This document shows positions 1 through 12,916 of a stretch of DNA of 64,000 nucleotides, one piece after another. How positions within the stretch are numbered: position 1 is the stretch's first letter; each line of letters opens with the position of its first letter. A program made the position numbers and the translations under genes. A model generated the notes under the pieces. That model was given only the letters and a program-made list of their open reading frames with translations, did not search any database and was not told the DNA's origin. The stretch covers positions 62,001 through 126,000 of the forward strand of contig JACEFZ010027941.1 of the NCBI GenBank assembly GCA_014155875.1, given 5' to 3'. Source of the DNA: Cepaea nemoralis. Its lineage: Eukaryota > Mollusca > Gastropoda > Stylommatophora > Helicidae.

Positions 1-1385
1 CAATTTGTTACCCTTTGAAAATAAAATCCGTTCTTTCATTCGTGCGTTCTTTCGCAGAGCTACGAAAACATTAATACATGCAGAAAAGTTCCATAGCATA
101 CCAGGCCATCCTATGAAAAACAGATTTGAAAACTTAGGTATGGGGCGGTTGAAAAGAAGCAGTTTTATCCACCAGGCCAAACAACTCTGCAGGGAAACTA
201 CCGATCTGCCCACCGTTGGTATCCCTCTGAAAACTATTCTAGAACAAACTCCATGGAAAGAGGAACATAGACTTTCACTACAAATCCAGACAAAGGTGAG
301 AGGAATGTTTAACAAGGAAAAACAGAACAGTGTACAGCGCAGAACAGCCACTCTCATCTTGCTTGATGAAGAATACCCACAGGACCTCTGGATCCGAGTC
401 CACACAGTTGGGTCAGCACAAAATACTGTTCGAAATGGAGGAGCGGGAGTCAAGATATAAAACCCAAATAATACTAGGGACACTACCAGAGTACCAACAG
501 GAAAGTACTGCCATAACTATGATTCTGGAATTGAGGCAATAAAGATAGCAACAGAGAAATTACTAAATACCAGCCATGGTACGCAGCCTGTAGTGCTATT
601 AAAAGATGGAAAATAATTAACTGGGTCACTCCTGTCCAGTGGCGTGAAGAGGTTCTTTGATGCCCTGGCCCAACCCCTTGATTGGATGAACCTAAATTGT
701 TCTTTCCCTAATTCATTCCTCCTCCCCGCCCACTGCACTGTGCTGCCTCCTCTCCCTAATTGAATGCCCCCTCCCGCCTGGATGCCCGGGGCTGTCGTAC
801 CCCAGCAACCCTCTTTGCACGCCATTGCTCCTGTCTGGGAAATTTCCAATACTACGGACACTACTGTCTCAACTAGGCAACCAGCGTAAGATCACCATAC
901 TATGGATACGACCTCACTGTTTAGTACCCGGAAACGAGAGAGAGCTGATCGATTAGCTAAAGAATAATCAATATAAGAAAAGCCTGATGTGCCCGTTACA
1001 TACCACCACAAGAAAAGAATGATCAAATCAGTTATAAAGCCACCAAACCCTGCTCAAGATGATTACCACGTTATGAACAGACCAGAACAAATCATTATTC
1101 TGCACCTCAGAATACGACACAATAGATTACGCAATCACATGCATACAAAATTCAAGATTGGTGAAACAGCCATGTGCACATGTGGATTGGCGTCGCAGAC
1201 AGCAGAGCACAAACTCCAACACTGCCCAAAATACAACATATCTAGGCAAACCTTCTGGCCTAGAGAGACGACAGTGGAATATAAAGTCTATGGACAAATG
1301 AGTGAACTAAATAGACAGTTAAATTGGCACAGGAGACAACATGGCAGATATGGACATATTTTCAGAGAACTAAAGAAGAAGGAGA
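1..1385 (+). mobile_element. Decayed Jockey-like LINE, 3' part (RT end, RNase H, C-terminal region)
   Basis: The fragment encodes the end of a Jockey/I-type LINE polyprotein in broken frames. Positions 5-460 give the RT-to-RNase H linker and the start of RNase H (IRVHTVGSAQNTVRNGGAG). In active relatives the stretch is IRVYTDGSA, so the first catalytic Asp has become Val. A frame change near 460-500 leads into the second RNase H block (NYDSGIEAIKIATEKLL, about 505-580), and 873-965 carries the last block (PGNERERADRLAKE). Positions 989-1380 hold the typical C-terminal stretch (LRIRHNRLRNH, then MCTCG and HKLQHCP). About 590-860 fits none of these blocks and may be a secondary insertion. This is a dead copy, cut by the left window edge. 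Its 3' end meets a truncated repeat of the GIMAP-like gene on the other strand near 1385-1395. The superfamily is seen from motifs; the exact clade is uncertain. Confidence 0.8.
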
Positions 1386-1432
1386 AGTTTCGTCAAATAT
1401 GTTCTGTTTGCTGTCTGTAATAAGTTTGTCTC

Positions 1433-3334
1433 TCACTTGTTCGTATGTCTGAAATTTTCAGTCGTATAAAGACCCTTTACCTTTTGAAATTGTCGTGCAT
1501 GAAATAGCAGCTCGTTTCTCTCTCTTGTTTTCCCGTCTTCACTTGTGGGTAGGTCATTGAACAGTACAACTCGGGGACTGCATTCGGCAATCAAATTTGG
1601 TTTCATTGCGCTCAGGATTTTATCCTGGATTGTTCTTCTCAGTTTTTCAGTAGTAGCGCGTAATCTCTTCAATCTGCCAATTAGCTGCTGTATTGATTTT
1701 GCCTGCAAGCTCTCCTCTCCTATCTCTGTATACACATCTGTTATACGGGCATCAAGTTTATCAACATCTTCCAGAGATGAGTCAATAGACAAGCGCCCAC
1801 ATTCTGCTGACAACACGTCGATCCTTTTCAGTATTGTTTCTTCCAGGATTTTTTGTTTGCTGTCTTTATTAAATTTGTCTCTCACTTGTGCGAATGTCTG
1901 AAAATGTTCAGTCGTATCAAGATCTTTTATCTTTTGAAGTTCTCCTGCATGAAATGGCAGCTCATTCCTCTGTCTTCGTTCTTCTTCTTCACACTTGGAT
2001 AGGTTGTTGAACAGTACAACTCGGGGAATGCATTCTTCAATCAGATTTGACTTCATTGCGCTCAGGTTTTTCTCCCGGATTGCTCTACTAAGTTCTTCAG
2101 TAGTAGTGCGCAGTTCCTCCAAACTGCCAATAAACTGCTGCAATGATTCTTCCTGCAGGGCCTCCTCTCCTATCTCCATAAACACGCCTGTTATACGAGC
2201 ATCAAGTGTATCAACATCTTCCAGAGATGAGTCCATAGACAACTGCCGAAGCTCTGCTGACAACATGTCGATCCGTGTCTGTATTGTTTCTTCCAACATT
2301 TTCTGTTTGCTTTCTTTAATAAGTTTATCTCTCACTTGTGCGTATGTATGATAATGTTTTGTCGTATACAAAGCCTTTGCCTTTTTTGCGCTCAGGTTCT
2401 CCCGGATTGCTCTTCTCAAGTCTTCAGTGGTAGTGCGCAGTTCCTCCAAACTGCCAATAAACTGCTGCAATGATTCTTCCTGCAGGGCCTCCTCTCCTAT
2501 CTCCATAAACACGCCTGTTATACAAGCATCAAGTGTATCAACATCTTCCAGAGATGAGTCTACAGACAACTGCCGACGTTCTGCTGACAACATGTCGATC
2601 CTTTTCTGTATTGTTTCTTCCAAGATAATTTGTTTGCTGTCTTTAATAAATTTGCTTCTCTCTTGTGCGTTTGTCTGAAAATGTTCAGTCGTATCAGAAG
2701 CCTTTACTTTTAGAAATTGTCCCGCATGAAATAGCAACTCGTTTCTTTGTCTTGTTTGTTCTTCTTCACTTGTGGGTAGGTTATTGAACAGTACAACTCG
2801 GGGACTGCATTCTTCGATCAGATTTCCTATAACGTTATCTTGTTCGCTACACCATTCTTTAAAGGTTTTCCCTGGTGTTCCGTTTGCCTCCATCTGTCCA
2901 GAAAAGCAATACCCTCCTGTCACTACTATAATACCGCGATGTTTCAGATAGTTTTCTCCGAAAATCTGTTTCAAGTCATAAATAGCTTTTCTGTCCCCTT
3001 CCGTGTACCTGAACCAAAATTTGACGACAAGCACAAGTACTTGTATCCCCCCTTTACACATCCTCAAGGCTTTAGCCATGTTTTCAAACATTTGTTCCTT
3101 GTTTATTACACCCTCTTGATTTGTGACTTCCAAACCTGGTCCGTCAACGACCTTGATATCAAATTGTCCATGTTGTGCCGAGGCATCTGTGACGACTTTT
3201 GTTCCTGAACGTAAATGTGGGTACTGCTTGAAAGCTGTTCGCCCGAGTATTGAATTTCCTGTGGCACTTTTGCCATGCCCAGCTTTCCCAATGAGGATTA
3301 TGTTTAGGGGAATTTTGTCAGCTTTCTGTGCCAT
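1433..3334 (-). CDS. AIG1/GIMAP-family GTPase with tandemly repeated C-terminal coiled-coil region
   Basis: A 633-residue frame is read from the ATG at 3334 (MAQKADK). An upstream in-frame extension is rejected because it runs through a (CAT)n microsatellite read as poly-Asp. The AIG1 G domain occupies residues 8-186: G1 P-loop GKAGHGKSATGNSILG (16-31), G3 DGPG (64-67) and the conserved family block around 91-130. The G4 site reads VVTGGYCF and lacks a clear TKxD-type motif, and a G5-like RVVLFNNLP lies at 179-187. After that, one module (the G5-like block plus a predicted helical stretch with LSAE..QLS and SLEDVDTLDARIT) recurs at about residues 171-318, 319-429 (first half missing), 430-577 and 578-633 (truncated). 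GIMAPs bind GTP, usually at membranes, and are linked to immunity and cell survival; in molluscs the family is expanded. The usual length is about 250-400 residues, so this one is extended by duplication. The last repeat appears frameshifted near 1456 and then cut by the LINE at 1-1385. Confidence 0.82.
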   Translation of the reverse strand: MAQKADKIPLNIILIGKAGHGKSATGNSILGRTAFKQYPHLRSGTKVVTDASAQHGQFDIKVVDGPGLEVTNQEGVINKEQMFENMAKALRMCKGGIQVLVLVVKFWFRYTEGDRKAIYDLKQIFGENYLKHRGIIVVTGGYCFSGQMEANGTPGKTFKEWCSEQDNVIGNLIEECSPRVVLFNNLPTSEEEQTRQRNELLFHAGQFLKVKASDTTEHFQTNAQERSKFIKDSKQIILEETIQKRIDMLSAERRQLSVDSSLEDVDTLDACITGVFMEIGEEALQEESLQQFIGSLEELRTTTEDLRRAIRENLSAKKAKALYTTKHYHTYAQVRDKLIKESKQKMLEETIQTRIDMLSAELRQLSMDSSLEDVDTLDARITGVFMEIGEEALQEESLQQFIGSLEELRTTTEELSRAIREKNLSAMKSNLIEECIPRVVLFNNLSKCEEEERRQRNELPFHAGELQKIKDLDTTEHFQTFAQVRDKFNKDSKQKILEETILKRIDVLSAECGRLSIDSSLEDVDKLDARITDVYTEIGEESLQAKSIQQLIGRLKRLRATTEKLRRTIQDKILSAMKPNLIAECSPRVVLFNDLPTSEDGKTRERNELLFHARQFQKVKGLYTTENFRHTNK

Positions 3335-3360
3335 CTTGCAGTTTGGAGTGGACCTGACTT

Positions 3361-3385
3361 CCTGACAGATAAAAATACAAAAAAG
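3361..3385 (-). other. Predicted 3' splice acceptor upstream of the GIMAP-like start
   Basis: Read on the minus strand, a T-rich tract ends in TTTTTATCTGTCAG immediately before base 3361, and the start codon follows 27 bases later. This suggests that a 5'UTR exon is spliced to the coding exon here, so the (CAT)n tract at 3478-3630 would lie in an intron rather than encode poly-Asp. This is a prediction from consensus only. Confidence 0.5.
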
Positions 3386-3476
3386 ATATATGTATATATA
3401 AGATGCCATCACAATCATCTGCTTATGCACTTTAGCCCAACTTTCATTGCACTGACTAATGTTAGTTATTCCTGTC

Positions 3477-3477
<1 letters not shown>

Positions 3478-3547
<70 letters not shown>

Positions 3548-3585
3548 GTCGTCGTCCTCGTCGTCGTCGTCGTCATCGTCGTCAT

Positions 3586-3618
<33 letters not shown>

Positions 3619-3630
3619 TAGTATCATCAT
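3478..3630. repeat. (CAT)n / (CGT)n microsatellite
   Basis: Long CAT runs flank a central CGT-rich block. Read on the minus strand the tract gives a false poly-Asp extension of the neighbouring GTPase frame. Confidence 0.95.
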
Positions 3631-3709
3631 GTAAATAAAGTAAAGTAAACGACAACGTACCACGACTTGAGATGTTTCGGGTACATTGTGTTTCTTACAC
3701 CCTGTATAC

Positions 3710-3886
3710 CCAATGGGGATCCTGGCGCACAACCAGCTCCCTCCATGTTTTCCTATCCTTAGCTACCCCATGCAGCCCCGTCCATATCCCCGTATCTTAA
3801 GCTATCCCATACAGCTACGTTCAAGCCCTCCTATTCTACCTATCCCACCAAGCTCCATCTAAGCCCTCCTATCCTTAGCTATCGGC
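3710..3886. repeat. Degenerate CT-rich tandem repeat (agctccctccatg...cctatccttagctatc)
   Basis: Imperfect units of about 40-50 bases repeat agct.c.tcca.g, cctcctatcc and ttagctatcc. A related tract lies at 13490-13620, in the same plus orientation although the neighbouring ~0.6 kb repeats are in opposite orientations. Confidence 0.6.
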
Positions 3887-4486
3887 AGTCGTATATGTGG
3901 TAATGGAACCGGAAGTCATGATAAATTCTTAGAGTATAGTGTTACATAAGGTATATAAGATCACGTGGCTATGTCACAAATCCAATCTTTAAATCCTTGT
4001 ATAGATTGAGTCAGCTCAGAGAGATATCTAAGATAACTTTTTGTTTCTAAGGGGAGACAATTCATTGTTTCTATGGGGAACAACTCTTTTGTTTATAATG
4101 TCAGATAAAACGTTGCATGTCTAAATATATTTATCAATTATTTATTTTTTAAAACCGAACTGGCACTGGGGCGGGGGTGGGGGGGGGGGGGGGTGGACGA
4201 TCGAGGCGTGGCGGGCGGAGAAGCGAACCCATTAAAACACGCGGAGCGCGTGGACGGATTCGAACCCGTTAAAACATGCGTCCATGCCATCACCAGGCAG
4301 TACTCTCCGTGTGTATAAAAAAGGAGGAAACACAAGGAATGCACTAGCGTGCAATTACCCCACCTCGCGCGTGTCATATCGTGGCCACTCGGGATATTAG
4401 TCATATAGAATGTTGCAGTTGCCCGGTTTCACATCAATGGAAAGCTGGCATTACCTGAGATTTTGCGGATCGGATGTCACAATTCT
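3887..4486 (-). mobile_element. Dispersed ~0.6 kb repeat R1, SINE-like, inverted relative to R2
   Basis: The sequence is the reverse complement, with divergence, of 12917-13489. Matching anchors are the ends gaattgtgacatccgatc and accacatatac, plus internal gccagctttcca and gattggatttgtgac. On the minus strand it contains gggttcgaatcc, a good match to a pol III B box, and tRNA-like text before it, so a tRNA-derived SINE is possible, though no clear A box is seen. The GC-rich middle includes a poly-G run near 4175-4192. There are no open frames of note. Confidence 0.7.
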
Positions 4487-4935
4487 TGGCGTTGTTGTTA
4501 TCTTTTGTAAAGTGACCGATTGTTTATTATAATGGCGGTTATTATTAGTTATATTGGGTGGTACTTAAACACATTTATCATACCATTGGCGGTGTGTTAG
4601 GGATACAATGCTCTTCCTCAGACTGTGTGACGGCACGTTTCACATCCAGACACAAGTACAGGTTATATGTAACACTTCAAGACTCTCTTCCTTCACCAGA
4701 AGAAAAAGTTAACGTGTTAAATTTCAGTGGCGCTGACCTCTATCATAACTATCTAGATTGATGTTACTATTTAGGATAGTTATACTCTTCAGTTCAATGC
4801 TTTCATGTGGCGTCCCTACTTAGTTTGTGTTTAAATGTTGTATGTCCTGTGTGGGACGTCTCGAGAAACATTGTGATATGTCTTTCTTCCTAGTGACGAT
4901 CATAATCTGTGTCTTCTTACAACCCTAGTTGTTGT
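4487..4935. other. Unannotated spacer
   Basis: No motif, repeat or convincing frame is seen. A 67-residue plus-strand frame at 4558-4761 has no recognisable features. Confidence 0.5.
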
Positions 4936-8245
<3,310 letters not shown>

Positions 8246-8258
8246 TAGTGTAATGTGT

Positions 8259-9136
8259 TGGGTCAAGCCGAAGACATTCTTCAACAGGTGTGTTCACTTG
8301 AGGACTTAGAACCTGGCGAGGAGTGGGTGCAAGTGCCAACAGACTTCTGCACATTCTTTTCAGTTTGCATCCAACTAGATAGAAAATGCAGACAAGAAAA
8401 TCCGGCTGCTGTTGAGGCTGAAGTACAAGCGTTGATTTTCGAGAATTCGCTAGACGGTGACGCGGTCATCTACACAGATGGGTCGGTCGTCCGACATGTG
8501 AGAAGCTCAGGGGCCTTTACAGCTCGGGCCGGAGGGAGAATTGTGAAGGAGGACTCTGGTGCTTTCACTGAAACCACAAGTAGCCTGACCATGGAAGTCA
8601 TGGCAGTAAGTAAAGCAATAACATGGCTCGAGACACAGACATTCACTAGGGCTTGTTTCCTTAGCGACTCAATGAACATGATCAAGAGGATAGAGGAGGG
8701 GTCGATCCGAAGAGAATGGTTGCTGCCTCTGAAGCGGTCTCGGCTGGCAAAGATTAGTTTCATCTTCGTGCCAGGGCATGTGGGAGTACAAGAAAATGAG
8801 CGGGCTGACAAGCTCGCAGATGAGGCTACTGTGGAGGGCGGACGCGCCATGGACCAGGCTGACATTCTGAATGCTCTACGAGAAGTGATACTTTTGCGAG
8901 AACCAAGTGATGACTGTGAATCTACAACAATGGCCAGACTGCGAGAGCAGCAAATTAAAAGAGGGGTGGCCAAACAAGAACACTACGCAGGAAGCCAAAG
9001 AAGATTGATAAACCAACACAGAACTGGCGTCGTTAGCCGCTACACGCTGCGGGATTTGCTGAGGAGGGGATCCGAGCACTTATGGACTGAATGGTTCGAT
9101 GTGCAACGAGGATGATCTGTCGACTAACTAACTAAC
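8259..9136 (+). mobile_element. 5'-truncated RNase H LINE (family A, copy 1) with 13-bp TSD
   Basis: The 13-mer tagtgtaatgtgt occurs at 8246-8258 and again at 9137-9149, bracketing a LINE 3' end that finishes in a gactaactaactaac tail. One uninterrupted frame to 9115 encodes the RNase H domain: VIYTDGSVV (Asp), TMEVMAVSKA (Glu), CFLSDSMNM (Asp) and GHVGVQENERADKLADEA (the His/Asp block), followed by the C-terminal tail region to WTEWFDVQRG. It is nearly identical to the minus-strand copy at 27176-29152, which contains the RT domain this copy lacks. An intact frame, a clean TSD and high similarity indicate a fairly recent target-primed insertion. The clade is probably I/Jockey-like, given the RNase H and the short tandem tail. 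Confidence 0.92.
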
Positions 9137-9280
9137 TAGTGTAATGTGTAATAGTCAAGTAGTTTTCTTTTTCTATGAGCACATGGAAGCCAAATAGATT
9201 TCTACAGAGATCATGACGAACATGTGGAATTAATATTTTTGAGCAACATAATAGTGCTTAATCAACCGCCAAGCAAGAAT

Positions 9281-9628
9281 GGTTAGGATTCATAATGAAT
9301 GAATGTTGATTGGGTATATCACATAAATCTATGTAATTGATGAGACCATGCATGTGGTGATTCACGTGTAATTTCATAATGGTTAAACATGAGGAATCAT
9401 CATTTGTGAATGTCATAAGTATGAATAATTATCATTTATTACCCCTGCAAGTGTGGTTGGGATTCATAATGAGTGAATGTGGATTGGGTATATCACATAA
9501 ATCTATGTAATTGATGAGAGCATGCATGTGGTGATTCATGTGTGATTTAATTGCTGTTAAATATATGTGAACGTGTCATTTATGAACCGCATCAGTATGA
9601 CTAATTACCATCCAGGAAAATATTATAA
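9281..9628. repeat. 174-bp direct tandem duplication in AT-rich spacer
   Basis: The segment beginning ggttaggattcataatga at 9281 recurs at 9455 (ggttgggattcataatga) and stays alignable through gattgggtatatcacataa and gcatgtggtgattca. More diverged echoes (gatgaatgattgtgg) continue to about 9900. No gene is seen between 9150 and 10040. Confidence 0.75.
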
Positions 9629-10048
9629 TTTCAGATGAATGATTGTGGAATGATTGGGATTCCATTGTAATGGCATTGTTTTTGAATCTGTGAATTTATC
9701 ATGTGTAAAGCACATACATATGCTTAAATGTCATGCTTACAGATATGATTGTGTCAGATAAATGATTGTGGGATGATGCAGATTTCATTGTGATGTTAAT
9801 GGTGTTAAACATTTAAAGTTATCATTGGGAAATCGCATAAGTATAATTACTTATCTTACATGCAAGTATGAGAATGATTTCTGATAAATGAGTGTGAAGG
9901 ATTGAAGAGAAGTGACATGCTAAGAAGAAGTATAAGCTAGCAATCAGTCTCATGATAGAAGGTAACTTTGATGTGTAATGTCCTGTCTATCAGGAGAGAA
10001 TATATTCGGCATAACCCATACATCAATTAATAATTTAGTGCACTCCGA

Positions 10049-10225
10049 GGCATGACACCATTTTGTATTATAAATCACTCATGTTACCATCATCTGGTTT
10101 TGTGTCCTAAGCCCGACAACACTCATATTGCATATCACGCATTCTACAAGCATCTGGTTTTGTGTCTTAAACACGACCCCACTTTGTATTATAGATCACT
10201 CATGTTACAACATAAAGTCTAGTGC
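10049..10225. repeat. ~61-bp imperfect tandem repeat, about three units
   Basis: The units share ttgtattataaatcactcatg and catctggttttgtgtc.taa, each repeated with substitutions. Confidence 0.65.
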
Positions 10226-10228
10226 CCT

Positions 10229-10382
10229 GATGATTGTAATGATAATGAGGATGCTGATTGTAATAACAATAATGATGACGATGATTGTAATGAAGATGAT
10301 GATTTTAATGATATAATGATATAGTGAGAATGATGATGATGATGATGATGATGACGACGACGACGACGACGACGACGACGAA

Positions 10383-10457
<75 letters not shown>

Positions 10458-10463
10458 AATGAT
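10229..10463. repeat. (GAT)n microsatellite with central (GAC)n
   Basis: Impure GAT runs are followed by a pure GAT/GAC/GAT block from about 10331. The minus-strand frames through it are His- or Ser-repeat artefacts. Confidence 0.95.
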
Positions 10464-10639
10464 GGAGATAAATTAATCTTACATCCATGAGAAGAGAGAG
10501 GAAGATAACTTCTCCCTTGAAGCATTTAATTAAGAAGAATGCACCTGAATACTACCGATTCTCGAGCAGCTGCGTTACTCACGAAAATATACGGGATTAC
10601 GGAGAAAGACGTTAACTTCTACGCCAGGAGACCCACAGG

Positions 10640-11240
10640 TTTTACTTTTGGGTTTCTCCATATTCCTTCCAGTATTTTTGTTTTTCTTTTTAATTCTTCT
10701 ATTCGCATATCATCTTGCTATTCTATATTCGATGTAATAATGTTCCTGTTTGCTTTTCATCCACTTTTTGTAATGTTCATTTTTGTGTTTTACAGCTTTC
10801 TTTACTTCGGCGTTCCACAAACTTGTTATTTTTGTTATCCGTGTTTTGCGTTTATAATGGTTCCACGTGTTATTTTTGCAGTGTTTAGAATACTTGATTT
10901 AAATATATCCCGTTCTTCTTCCACCGTTTTTCTTACTATAGGCAGTTTTACAAAAATGTCATTTAATTATTTCTCATAATTTTCCCTCAATGTCTCGTCT
11001 TTGAGAATTTTTAAGTTTACTAACTCGCATGGCATGTGTTTTCCTGGTCTTTGCTTTCTTCTTCTATTGGTTCTTATTGTGGTAATAACTGCTTTGTGGT
11101 TCATACTTAAGTTTGGCATAGTCTCTGCATCTAATATATTTTCTCTTTCTGTTGTTTCTTGTTAATATGAAATCAATTTGGCTTTTGGTGTCTAGATAGT
11201 TTCATTTATACCAGGTGTATATTTGTGAGTCTTTGTGTTA
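10640..11240 (-). pseudogene. Decayed LINE fragment (endonuclease end and linker), antisense
   Basis: Read on the minus strand in shifting frames, the segment gives the end of an EEP endonuclease (THKYTPGINETI near 11225, then a YEPQSSYYHNKN stretch near 11090) followed by the linker of endonuclease/RT LINEs (LWNAEVKKAVKHKNEHYKKW near 10800). Several frameshifts and stops are needed, so the copy is old. The plus-strand 146-residue open frame at 10539-10979 is its T-rich antisense shadow. No RT region follows, so the fragment is truncated. The assignment rests on recognisable linker motifs only. Confidence 0.6.
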
Positions 11241-11351
11241 AAAAATGGGTCCCATCGATTGACGGACTTCGGTCGCGGCGATTGGGCAATCTTGAGCATA
11301 GCCTACGATGGGTAGTGTTGTGATGTTCTGTTGTGATAATTTGGTGTGTCC

Positions 11352-11415
11352 AGTGTGTGCCGTGTGGTTACACACCCGCTTCACACGCGTGATCCGGGAC
11401 TGTTTCCGGATCCGG
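11352..11415 (+). other. tRNA-Val-like sequence, possible SINE head
   Basis: The stretch resembles a degenerate tRNA(Val) with anticodon CAC: gtgtggtta in the D-arm position, an anticodon loop ttcacac inside cgc/gcg pairing at about 11377-11389, and a T-arm-like hairpin with tccgg (11393-11397) pairing to ccgga (11406-11410). The T loop has lost the usual ttcgaa, so a functional tRNA is excluded. The hammerhead ribozyme motif begins a few bases downstream, suggesting one composite retroelement. Confidence 0.45.
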
Positions 11416-11420
11416 TCAGG

Positions 11421-11478
11421 GATATGCACTACTGACGAGCTCAAATGAGGGCGAAACTCGAGTATAGTGCTTCCATAT
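11421..11478 (+). ncRNA. Hammerhead self-cleaving ribozyme motif (type I, minimal stem III)
   Basis: All conserved core parts occur in order with matching helices. Stem I 5' strand gcacta (11426-11431) pairs perfectly with tagtgc (11465-11470). Beyond an internal loop (ttcc), atat (11422-11425) pairs with atat (11475-11478). The core ctgacga lies at 11432-11438. Stem II gctc (11439-11442) pairs with gggc (11449-11452), including one G-U, around an AAATGA loop. Then comes gaaa (11453-11456). Stem III has only two pairs (A11456-U11463, C11457-G11462) closed by TCGA. The cleavage triplet is GUA, so cleavage is predicted between 11464 and 11465. The very short stem III and the internal loop in stem I are the form known from metazoan retroelement hammerheads (Penelope-like elements, small retrozymes, SINE-like schistosome repeats), which often act as dimers. 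No PLE reverse transcriptase is visible nearby. Activity is inferred. Confidence 0.85.
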
Positions 11479-12675
11479 TGACGTGGATAGGCCTTAGGTT
11501 CATAACAGAATGCGATCGGCGTTGCCAGTAGTGGGTTGTGCTCAATATTTAAATTTCAAATCCCGAAACAACCACATAATCAAAAAATGTGTTGTTTATA
11601 AAGAGGTCGGGTTGAGTGCATATCTCTATCCATCTACTTCCATAATCATTTCTTTCATTGTGTTGGTCTCCAAATGCTCCAAGATGTTTCTATATGTCCG
11701 ATCCGTTATGTCTTAGTCTTGCGTTTAAATTGTTATGCCATAGTCCTGCGTTTAATTTACACAATTAGAATGGGGGCAAAATAATGTTTTATGTTTTAGC
11801 TTTCTTATTTTTAATGTTTTATTTTTAGTTTTCTTAGTGTTATAACATCCAACCACCCTTAAAAAGAACTTGAAAGCAACAATGTTGTCGTTCCAGAGAC
11901 GAATGTTGTGAATTTGTTGGACTGCCAGCGTGTTAAGATTTATATAGAAAAAAAGCCAGTTACAGCGATGACAATATGTATAAATGTGTTATTAAAAGTC
12001 ATATTTTACATTTTATGCCAGTTAATGCTGTTATTATTTTATTTGAAGAAAAAAAAGAATAATAAAATTTGTTTCACAAATTGAAAAATAAATTTTTTAT
12101 ACAAACTGAAATCTAAAATTTCAATTTCTTATTTGTTTTAAAAACATGATTTATGGTTTACCTTTCGTATATTTCTTGTTTACTTTTATTGTTTTGTGTT
12201 AAATTTTATTGTTGAAATGTTATTTATTTTTGGTTTCAATTTGTATCAAAATTAATTTTTTACTTTGTATAAAAATTGTTATTATGCGTCGAAATTGTCG
12301 ATGACAGACCTCCTAACATTTAACCTGTGCTACCATCTTTAATTTTCACTTTCAAAGATAAAATACTATTTGTAATATGAACTCGTATATAGTATTAAGT
12401 TAATAATTAAAGTTTAACTTTTTAAATATACAACACCGGACACACTTAAGAATCTCAACACGCGAGATTTGAAAATGTAGGCTCCATTTTGTTAAGAATT
12501 GCTGTGGAGTCACATAAGCGCACATAAGAATGTATTTCTGATCCTGAACTCATTCTGAAAATATATTGCAAATGTGTCTGATATGCTACTAACACACACA
12601 AGTCTCGTGGCGACATGTCTACTTTTACAAGTTGTGTTAACATTGTAGACCTATTTCTATACATAGAAACAAGTC
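11479..12675. other. AT-rich spacer, no gene seen
   Basis: The first ~80 bases may be the rest of the ribozyme-bearing repeat. From about 11740 to 12420 the sequence is very AT-rich with no coding or repeat signature I can name. Confidence 0.4.
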
Positions 12676-12701
12676 ACAGACAGACAGACAGACAGACAGA
12701 C

Positions 12702-12732
<31 letters not shown>

Positions 12733-12785
12733 GCCAAGCAGACAGCCAAGCAGACAGCCAAGCAGACAGCCAAGCAGACAGTCAG

Positions 12786-12837
<52 letters not shown>

Positions 12838-12842
12838 ACACG
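12676..12842. repeat. (CAGA)n, AGCAGACAGCCA tandem, then (CA)n
   Basis: A GACA tetranucleotide run leads into four to five copies of a 12-bp unit (cagccaagcaga), then a CA run of about 45 bases. Confidence 0.95.
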
Positions 12843-12916
12843 AAGACAGAAATCCAGAAAACACAAAAACACCCCTTACACGTTGTAACGCGAATTACAT
12901 GCAGACAACAACCCCG

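Noticed and set aside
3335..3655. N-terminal poly-Asp extension of the GIMAP-like frame
   Set aside because: It is a (CAT)n/(CGT)n microsatellite read in antisense. A splice acceptor and the canonical MAQKADK start lie downstream.
10539..10979. 146-residue plus-strand frame, Phe-rich, membrane-like
   Set aside because: The opposite strand carries decayed LINE linker motifs. The Phe/Ile-rich plus frame is its T-rich shadow.
11352..11415. Functional tRNA-Val gene
   Set aside because: The T loop lacks ttcgaa and the acceptor stem is not paired. At best it is a tRNA-derived repeat head.
11240..11560. A Penelope-like element carrying the hammerhead
   Set aside because: No PLE reverse transcriptase or GIY-YIG endonuclease motif was found on either strand nearby, so the host element is left unassigned.
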